Positions 49,001-54,185 of a DNA stretch of 54,185 bases are shown one piece after another. Position 1 is the first letter of the stretch, and each line of letters starts with the position of its first letter. Under the pieces are notes generated by a model. It ran no database searches. It saw nothing but the letters and a program-made list of their open reading frames with translations, and had not been told where the DNA came from. Source of the stretch: Candidatus Moraniibacteriota bacterium (GTDB lineage: Bacteria > Patescibacteriota > Minisyncoccia > Moranbacterales > UBA1568); NCBI GenBank assembly GCA_023261645.1, contig JAHFOO010000006.1, forward strand, positions 1 to 54,185, given 5' to 3'. The translations under genes and the position numbers were made by a program.

Positions 49001-49533
49001 ATGTAAATTCCCGATCTAGAGTGTTTAATTTCGGTATTCTCTATACTAACCAATCCTTGATAAGTGACACTGGGACTATAATTCATATAAGAAAAACCTA
49101 TACTTGCATAAAGGATACTTACATACTTTATTTTTACAATATTCGCAGTATTGTATATCCCAATCGATCCCCATTGTCCTCTCAAAATACCTTGATAACA
49201 GAATGGATATCCATAATTCTGCGTATTTCCACCGTAGTCATTGTCGCAAACAGAGGTAAAAATAATTTTCTCTGACGGTGTTCCGATAGCAGTAAATGTG
49301 TTCTGAAGAGCAAGTGATACTCCTGTATTTTTGAATTTAACAATTGTTCCAGGTTCTATAGTTAGCGGGGCGGTAACATAAATAGTATTCAAAACAATGT
49401 AAGGACTTCCTGTCTTATTCCAAACAGTCTGGGTTGTAATGTTGCTTTGTATTTCTGTGAATGCTTGAGCAGAGTAATTACAAAAAAATACGCCGGCAAA
49501 AATTATCATTCCAAAAAATAATTTTCTCAACAT
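46057..49533 (-). CDS. Secreted multidomain protein: beta-helix, LCAT-like alpha/beta hydrolase, Ig/OmpL47-like C-terminal domains
   Basis: Signal peptide MLRKLFFGMIIFAGVFFCNYSAQAF; VLFLPGIESSRLY, DYVAMPYDWRLS, LIAHSNGGLVAKAL; YSFDDGTSWNTYIDPLVLSNEGTTTVQYFSTDKQGN. Start trimmed to 49533. Confidence 0.8.
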   Translation of the reverse strand: MLRKLFFGMIIFAGVFFCNYSAQAFTEIQSNITTQTVWNKTGSPYIVLNTIYVTAPLTIEPGTIVKFKNTGVSLALQNTFTAIGTPSEKIIFTSVCDNDYGGNTQNYGYPFCYQGILRGQWGSIGIYNTANIVKIKYVSILYASIGFSYMNYSPSVTYQGLVSIENTEIKHSRSGIYIRDTIPLLRSLVLSDNNIGLEVATSISSRIPKISNSSIINNGRGIQAFLSGIRGSMSVDASNNWWGDVTGPYFYHSDPQKANLQGQGNSVMGDGVIFRPWLETEPNFDDVSCTENCYSNVLFLPGIESSRLYTADKKVWEPSSDADAEKLYLDENGKSIRDDIYTKDVLDNAYIPIKGNIYKSFLADLDKWKNVDGLIADYVAMPYDWRLSLDDTLNSGTKTGDNVSYTHSTDTPYIIEELRRLASSSKSGKVTLIAHSNGGLVAKALVNKLGAEAEQLIDKIVFVAVPQSGTPQAIGAILHGYDQGLPVNWLPFALAPRTARALAQNMPSAYNLLPSDSYFSGEGSGVDTPVITFEDGTLTQPFIDNYGNKVDTSTELKSFLLDNTGKVTADSSDIVSPSMVNSGLLSSSDNVHQTLDDSVIPSSIAVYQIAGFGEDTLGTIKYWTGEECLHEAGKICSSRVPKLEYTPELVVDGDGTVVAPSALAISTSVVNAKRYWVDLASYDTPSTLERKHADILEVSELRSFIKNSILIGISTALPDFVSDSEPPASSEKRLRYYLHSPLALSAHDSQGNIISAEDDAYPDAEYRRFGEVQYISVPAGSDPTIVLDGQSVGSFTLEVQEVTGDDITETTTFSAIPTSPDTTVTMTFADGTIAGASPLVVDYDGDGATDFSLEPKPGERVVFDITPPVTTIAPSGTQGTNDWHTSDVTVTLTAQDETNGSGIEKTEYSFDDGTSWNTYIDPLVLSNEGTTTVQYFSTDKQGNKEEVKTETIKIDKTAPEAKIVFNSTIQKLEITGVDNLGQSVSVVSVESIIQDTESVSEEKHWYSFFSQFNRDDKREKNGREKRTLLTTTLTDLAGHTTVIVFEEKENEKNHLKYILQSLSYDGISVEAKDASMQYEWQKDWRGKYAKLDAQLRIPTMNLESEYFFKKNETWITEKPRELISDENDDIRHRSTRVKLSGMIIPSIMTERGSMKINY

Positions 49534-49763
49534 ATTTTCTTCGTTAAAAATTATTACAAAAAAACACACACAACATTCCGTCGCGTTTCTTTTGGATATT
49601 CTTACTTAGAAGTCGAGCTTCTGAGTAGTCTTTGTATTACTACATATAGTATATCAAAATGGAAGAGAAAAAACAGATTTTGTGTCAACTGTCGAAGAAA
49701 AGCGAATAGAGAGTTCACTTCGAAGTTCGACTTATCAGTGAAAATAGGAGCTGAGGAGACAAA

Positions 49764-49797
49764 AAACTCCCTTTGAAAATCAGAAGGAGTCTTTTTT
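49764..49797. terminator. Intrinsic terminator, usable on either strand
   Basis: ACTCC ... GGAGT flanked by A-run and TTTTTT, downstream of the minus-strand sugar transferase. Confidence 0.65.
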
Positions 49798-49815
49798 GAT
49801 GGCTTTATTCGGCTA

Positions 49816-51240
49816 TTACTTGCCATTCTTACGGCGACGAAGGAGTGCTCCTGCAGTTTTGAGACAGATGATGATGTCGAGCCAGAGCGACCAATTTTCG
49901 ATATAGAAAACATCCAGATGATATTCATCTTCAAAGGCGAGATCGGAGCGTCCAGAAATCTGTGCCATACCGGTCATACCCGGCTTGATGGTGAGCAGAC
50001 GACGATGATACTCGGAATAACGAGCCACTTCGCGCTCCTGATGCGGACGCGGACCGACGAGACTCATACTGCCTTCGATGACATTGAAGAACTGTGGTAA
50101 TTCATCAAGTGAATAGCGTTCGATGAAGGCACCGATTTTCATCTTGCGAGGATCATCCTTGATCTTATAGAGAACGCCACCTTCGCGTGCATTGTGTTCT
50201 TCGATGAGTTTCTTCTCGAATTCGAGCGCTTCTTCTAGATGTGGATTTTCCTTGGTGATGCAATATTTCCATAACATATAGCGGAATTTGTAGACGAAGA
50301 ATTTCTCACCATTCTCTCCAATACGTTCATTTCGATAAATGATCGGACCATTCGGATCCTCAAGCTTGATGAGAAGTGCAATCACGATCATCAGCGGAGA
50401 GAAAAGTACTGCCAAGAAAAAACCTGCCACGAAATCATACATCCGTTTCAAGACGCGTCCCCAACCATCAAGCGGGGTATGCTGGAATTCTATCGTCGGC
50501 TCCCCGTTCCAAATCTGCATCGTGAAACGTGTCGTCTGAATCGATGTCGGGAAAAAACGATAGAGAATGTTGTTGATCTGGCAATAATCGAACAGTTTCG
50601 CTTGTTCATCGTCCGTCATCGAAGAATCACCGATGATGATTTCATCGATACCTTTCATCTCGCGAATTTCTCTGATATGAGTGATGCTCGCATCGGCGAT
50701 CTGGTCTATGACGCGATAACCGAGCGCCTTATCTCTGATCAGGAGAGAACGCATACTCCTCATCTTATCATTGAACCCTATCAGAAGAACACGATGAATA
50801 CCGATTTCTTTGTTCACCAAGAGCCACTTCTGAACACGCTGGATGAAGTAACGCGCCACGACCACATAAAAAACCGCCAAGAGCCATCCGATGATGATGA
50901 CGAAACGTGAAGAAAACCATTCTCGATTCAAAAAAACGGCGATAATGAGTACGATAAGTCCGAAAGTGATCGCTTTCAACACTCCATAGGCTTCCTGCCA
51001 GAAACGACGTGTGACACGCATCCGATACAATCCTTCGATAGCCAGAATAACAAGGAAGAAAGGAGCGACCATAAATGCAAAACTGAGGTAATCATAAAAC
51101 GTCAGATCAAATACGCGAGAAACATACCCTTCCAGCATCGGCATCCTGCGGAGATAATACGCTGTGATGGCAGCCAAAACAATCATCGAAAAATCGACGG
51201 GGACTTGGATAGAACTGAAAAATATTTCTGAACGTTTCAC
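49816..51240 (-). CDS. Exopolysaccharide polyprenyl glycosylphosphotransferase (WbaP/WcaJ type)
   Basis: 474 aa; KRMYDFVAGFFLAVLFSPLMIVIALLIKLEDPNGPIIYRNERIGENGEKFFVYKFRYM; SLDELPQFFNVIEGSMSLVGPRPHQEREV; KPGMTGMAQISGRSDL. Confidence 0.95.
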   Translation of the reverse strand: MKRSEIFFSSIQVPVDFSMIVLAAITAYYLRRMPMLEGYVSRVFDLTFYDYLSFAFMVAPFFLVILAIEGLYRMRVTRRFWQEAYGVLKAITFGLIVLIIAVFLNREWFSSRFVIIIGWLLAVFYVVVARYFIQRVQKWLLVNKEIGIHRVLLIGFNDKMRSMRSLLIRDKALGYRVIDQIADASITHIREIREMKGIDEIIIGDSSMTDDEQAKLFDYCQINNILYRFFPTSIQTTRFTMQIWNGEPTIEFQHTPLDGWGRVLKRMYDFVAGFFLAVLFSPLMIVIALLIKLEDPNGPIIYRNERIGENGEKFFVYKFRYMLWKYCITKENPHLEEALEFEKKLIEEHNAREGGVLYKIKDDPRKMKIGAFIERYSLDELPQFFNVIEGSMSLVGPRPHQEREVARYSEYHRRLLTIKPGMTGMAQISGRSDLAFEDEYHLDVFYIENWSLWLDIIICLKTAGALLRRRKNGK

Positions 51241-51281
51241 TTCGTTGAAATCAGTGGATTATATTTTCTCATTCTTTTTCA

Positions 51282-51623
51282 AAACAGACCTATAAGCCGG
51301 ATCCTGTTCCTCTCTTGCGAAAGGTGATCATCATTTCTCTTGTTCGTATGTTACCATACGAATCTTTGCGGTTCTTCCCGATTGCTCGAGACACGACCTT
51401 GCACTCAAGTAAGGATTTAGCTGTTGCACCCCCTACGTTACCGTAAGGACTGAACCTTTGCAGGTCCTCTCCTTCCTTTCGAAAGAAGACATCTCTGTTC
51501 GCACCTCGCGCCTCACGGCGTATGGGAGTTACCCATTACTTGCTGCTAACCGAAATTAGCGAGTGTCCGGACTTTCCTCACTCCGCTTCCGAAGAAGCGG
51601 TCGCGCGATAATCCAATCTGTTC
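51282..51623 (-). ncRNA. rnpB: RNase P RNA, bacterial A-type
   Basis: Minus strand contains GGAGTGAGGAAAGTCCGGAC, a GGTAA loop (CTTACGGTAACGTAGGG) and AGAGGAACAGGATCCGGCTTATAGG; ends pair as P1 (AACAGATT/GGTCTGTT). Confidence 0.93.
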
Positions 51624-51646
51624 TGAAAAAGAACGGGAAACAACCT

Positions 51647-51675
51647 ATTATAGCACAAAATGACGTTCCAAGCAA
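51647..51675 (-). promoter_or_regulatory. rnpB promoter
   Basis: Minus strand TTGCTT - 17 nt - TATAAT. Confidence 0.7.
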
Positions 51676-51690
51676 GTACGAAACGTCATT
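51659..51690 (-). terminator. pheT terminator
   Basis: AATGACGTT ... AACGTCATT then TTG on the minus strand; the pheT stop codon lies in the stem. Confidence 0.6.
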
Positions 51691-54025
51691 AGAGCTTCAA
51701 CCGAGCCTCAAATCGCTCATCAGCGAGAGCGACAATTCGGTCAAATATACCCTCTATCTCTTCACCTGAAAGTGTCCGATCATCTGCGCCAAAAGAAAGG
51801 TGGAATGCCAAACTCTTTTCTTCACCCTGTTCATAGATATCGAAAAGTTCAAAGTGTCTCAAAAGCGGGGCTCCCGACTCAAGAAGTAACTGCTCAAATT
51901 CGCCCACGGTCACCTTGTGAGGAAAGGTGAGAGAGATATCACGGACAGCGTACGGAAATTTCGGAAGCGGTTGTGCTTCCACGGCGGATGCGAAGGAGGA
52001 CGACAAATCTTTCGCAGAAAAGAGGGCACAGGCGATACGTCTCTTCACACCGAATTTTGCAAGAACACGCGGAGAAATTTCTCCGATCGTACCGATGACG
52101 TTCCCATCTGAAATGATATGTGCTGAACGACTTGGATGCCAGAGAGTTTCTTTCTGCGCCACCGCTTGGAAGGAAATGTTCCTCTGGTGGGTGAAGTCGA
52201 GTAGCGACACTACTTTTCCTTTCAAGAGTGCGAATGGGTTTTCATTTTTCGCATCAGCCACTACCAGTGTCAATTGTTTTTCTTCATTGACGAAGGTTTT
52301 TTCATCTCGCGTATAGGCACTTCCGTATTCGAAGTATCGAAATGAATCAAAATAACGGAGATTGTCTTTGGCTTTTATGAGCGCCGTGAGAAGCACTGAC
52401 GGGCGGAGAAGTGAAAGCTCCGGACTAAGAGGATTGATGAGGGTAAGATGATTCTTGAGATCGAGAGAATATTTCTCCGCATCAGACGTACCATAAAACG
52501 AATAGGTCATCATTTCATCGAAACCGGCCGACGAGAGATATTCTTTCATTTTCCGTTCAAATCGTTTCGCCTGATTCTCTTCGGGAAGAGACAACTCGAA
52601 TGTCGGTGCCGTAACGGGAATATTCTCATATCCGAACGTCCGACCGATTTCTTCCACCAAATTCCATTCATCTTCGAGATCTATCCGTCTTGTCGGAACA
52701 GTTATGACAAATGATTCTTTCTCTGCCTGTACATCACAACCGAATGCCTCGAGACAGGACCGAATGAAATCTTTCTCAATCGGAACCCCGAGCATCCTTT
52801 CAGTGAGGCCATACGGGAGGACAATCGTTTTCGGTTCAAGTGGTGATGGATAGACATCGGTAAAACCAACCACTGTAGCCCCACAGTACTCTCTGAACAA
52901 TTTCGCAGAAAGAGCAAACGTATCTGATGAGATGTGAGCATCCAGCCCTCTTTCATATCGATAAGATGCATCCGTAGAGAGATTGTGGCGGACACGTGTC
53001 CGTCTCACGGAGACCGCATCAAAAATAGCAATTTCGAGGAATACCCGTGTCGTTTTCTCTGTTATTGCTGAATACATACCACCCATCACACCGGCAAGAG
53101 CGAGAGCTTTCTTCTCATCAGCGATGACGAGGTCTTCGATATCAAGACTGATCATATCACCGGAGAGCAGTTGTAACTGTTCCCCTGTCTTCGCCTGACG
53201 GATGATGACCTTTCCCTCTATCATATCCGCATCGAAAGCGTGCATCGGCTGACCATATTCCAAAAGAAAAAAATTGGTGATGTCTACCGGCGCACTGATC
53301 GAACGTACATCATTTCGGAGAAGAAAAGATTGAAGTGAAAGCGGTGATGTCCCCTGCTGTACATTTTCAAACAAAAATCCTGCGTAACGAGAACATTTTT
53401 CGGATGCTATTTCTATCTCGATAGGATTCTTCGGATATTTGTCGAGTGGTTCATTTTCAAAGGAAAGATTTCGTCCTTCAAGAGCTCCGATCTCTCTGGC
53501 AAGTCCTCGATACGACAATGCATCCGCACCGCGATCCGGGAGAATTTTGAGATCAAGGATAAAATCTGAGAGGCCGGAATACTCTGCAAATGATGTCCCG
53601 ATAGGCGCATCATCCGGAAGGACTAGGATGCCCTCGTGCTTTTCTCCGAATCCAAGTTCCCTCTCTGACCAGATCATCCCCTGTGATGCTTCTCCACGGA
53701 TTTCAGTCTCTTGTATCTCGACATTTCCAGGGAGTTTCGCACCAGGAAGAGCGACGACCACTTTCTGTCCTTTGTCGACATTCGGCGCTCCACAGACGAT
53801 CTGACGAACCATATCGCCGGTGTCCACCCGAGTTACTTTGAGTTTATCAGCATTCGGATGCTTCTCCGCTTCCAGTACCAATCCGATTACAACACTCTCC
53901 AAACTATGTTTGAACGACTCTACTCCCTCCACTTCGAAAGCGCGCGTGAGGAATAACTTCGAAAGTTCCTCTGCGGATTTTTTCGTTCCCGATAATTCGA
54001 CCAATTTGTTGTAACTATACCGCAT
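51689..54025 (-). CDS. pheT: Phenylalanine--tRNA ligase beta subunit
   Basis: 778 aa; tRNA-binding domain EKHPNADKLKVTRVDTGD...IVCGAPNV; B5-type DLEDEWNLVEEIGRTFGYENIP; C-terminal anticodon-binding-like domain. Confidence 0.95.
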   Translation of the reverse strand: MRYSYNKLVELSGTKKSAEELSKLFLTRAFEVEGVESFKHSLESVVIGLVLEAEKHPNADKLKVTRVDTGDMVRQIVCGAPNVDKGQKVVVALPGAKLPGNVEIQETEIRGEASQGMIWSERELGFGEKHEGILVLPDDAPIGTSFAEYSGLSDFILDLKILPDRGADALSYRGLAREIGALEGRNLSFENEPLDKYPKNPIEIEIASEKCSRYAGFLFENVQQGTSPLSLQSFLLRNDVRSISAPVDITNFFLLEYGQPMHAFDADMIEGKVIIRQAKTGEQLQLLSGDMISLDIEDLVIADEKKALALAGVMGGMYSAITEKTTRVFLEIAIFDAVSVRRTRVRHNLSTDASYRYERGLDAHISSDTFALSAKLFREYCGATVVGFTDVYPSPLEPKTIVLPYGLTERMLGVPIEKDFIRSCLEAFGCDVQAEKESFVITVPTRRIDLEDEWNLVEEIGRTFGYENIPVTAPTFELSLPEENQAKRFERKMKEYLSSAGFDEMMTYSFYGTSDAEKYSLDLKNHLTLINPLSPELSLLRPSVLLTALIKAKDNLRYFDSFRYFEYGSAYTRDEKTFVNEEKQLTLVVADAKNENPFALLKGKVVSLLDFTHQRNISFQAVAQKETLWHPSRSAHIISDGNVIGTIGEISPRVLAKFGVKRRIACALFSAKDLSSSFASAVEAQPLPKFPYAVRDISLTFPHKVTVGEFEQLLLESGAPLLRHFELFDIYEQGEEKSLAFHLSFGADDRTLSGEEIEGIFDRIVALADERFEARLKL

Positions 54026-54031
54026 AAATTT

Positions 54032-54059
54032 CTAATACCTAATATCTAATTTCTCATCA
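54032..54059. repeat. Phased heptads CTAATAC CTAATAT CTAATTT CTCATCA in the pheS-pheT gap
   Basis: 7-bp register; minus strand reads AAATTAG ATATTAG GTATTAG. Confidence 0.65.
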
Positions 54060-54185
54060 AAACTGTCGGATAAAACGGAGGTCACCACTCATAAACGATC
54101 GGATGTCGGTAATTTTGTATTTCATCATAGCCAGACGTGTCGTTCCGAAGCCCCAGGCAAATCCCTGATATACTCCTCGTTTATA
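54057..54185 (-). CDS. pheS: Phenylalanine--tRNA ligase alpha subunit, C-terminal fragment (truncated by the window edge)
   Basis: Minus strand translates ...[42 protein letters not shown]. Confidence 0.92.
   Translation of the reverse strand, partial: YKRGVYQGFAWGFGTTRLAMMKYKITDIRSFMSGDLRFIRQF

Noticed and set aside
49606-49626. Small hairpin TTAGAAG...CTTCTGA upstream of the secreted protein
   Set aside because: Short, weak stem without a T-run on either strand or clear promoter context; not reported as regulatory.
49602-49934. 110-aa minus-strand ORF upstream of the large secreted protein
   Set aside because: Crosses a terminator hairpin and overlaps the sugar transferase in another frame.
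1-54185. tRNA genes, rRNA genes, IS elements, prophage
   Set aside because: No tRNA cloverleaf signatures, rRNA segments, transposase or phage structural motifs were recognised by eye; the holin-like family 4 protein at 45237-45581 is a widespread chromosomal membrane family and not phage evidence.

Overview
The window looks like a chromosomal segment from a Candidate Phyla Radiation (Patescibacteria)-like bacterium; this is inferred from gene style, since no 16S is present. It is dominated by a large surface-glycan or glycoconjugate locus. Contents include a tandem array of five paralogous multi-TM GT39/ArnT/PMT-like proteins on the minus strand, with a sixth relative on the plus strand, and other GT-C-like membrane proteins. 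There are also GT4 and GT2 transferases, a membrane-anchored GH28-like beta-helix protein, UDP-glucose dehydrogenase, UDP-glucose 4-epimerase, an asparagine synthase-like amidotransferase, several SAM methyltransferases, a DUF2334-like deacetylase, a FemAB/GNAT-like protein, a Wzx-type flippase, a DUF2142 protein and a polyprenyl glycosylphosphotransferase. The right end carries rnpB (RNase P RNA), pheT and the 3' end of pheS, all on the minus strand. The most unusual structure is at 22.8-26.0 kb. There the last ~78 bp of a class-I glutamine amidotransferase gene, including its stop codon and terminator, occurs three times as direct repeats. Between the copies sit an AbiEii/AbiEi toxin-antitoxin pair and an AAA_14/DUF4143 ATPase module, each with a near-consensus promoter. 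The ATPase module is also bounded by two near-identical 23-bp palindromes. Other notable items are an orphan protein with a near-perfect promoter and an exact rrn-type boxA in its leader, a candidate short RNA, 7-bp-phased intergenic repeats, a Fic protein whose motif histidine is Gln, and a large beta-helix/LCAT-like secreted protein. All family calls come from reading motifs; no database search was run.
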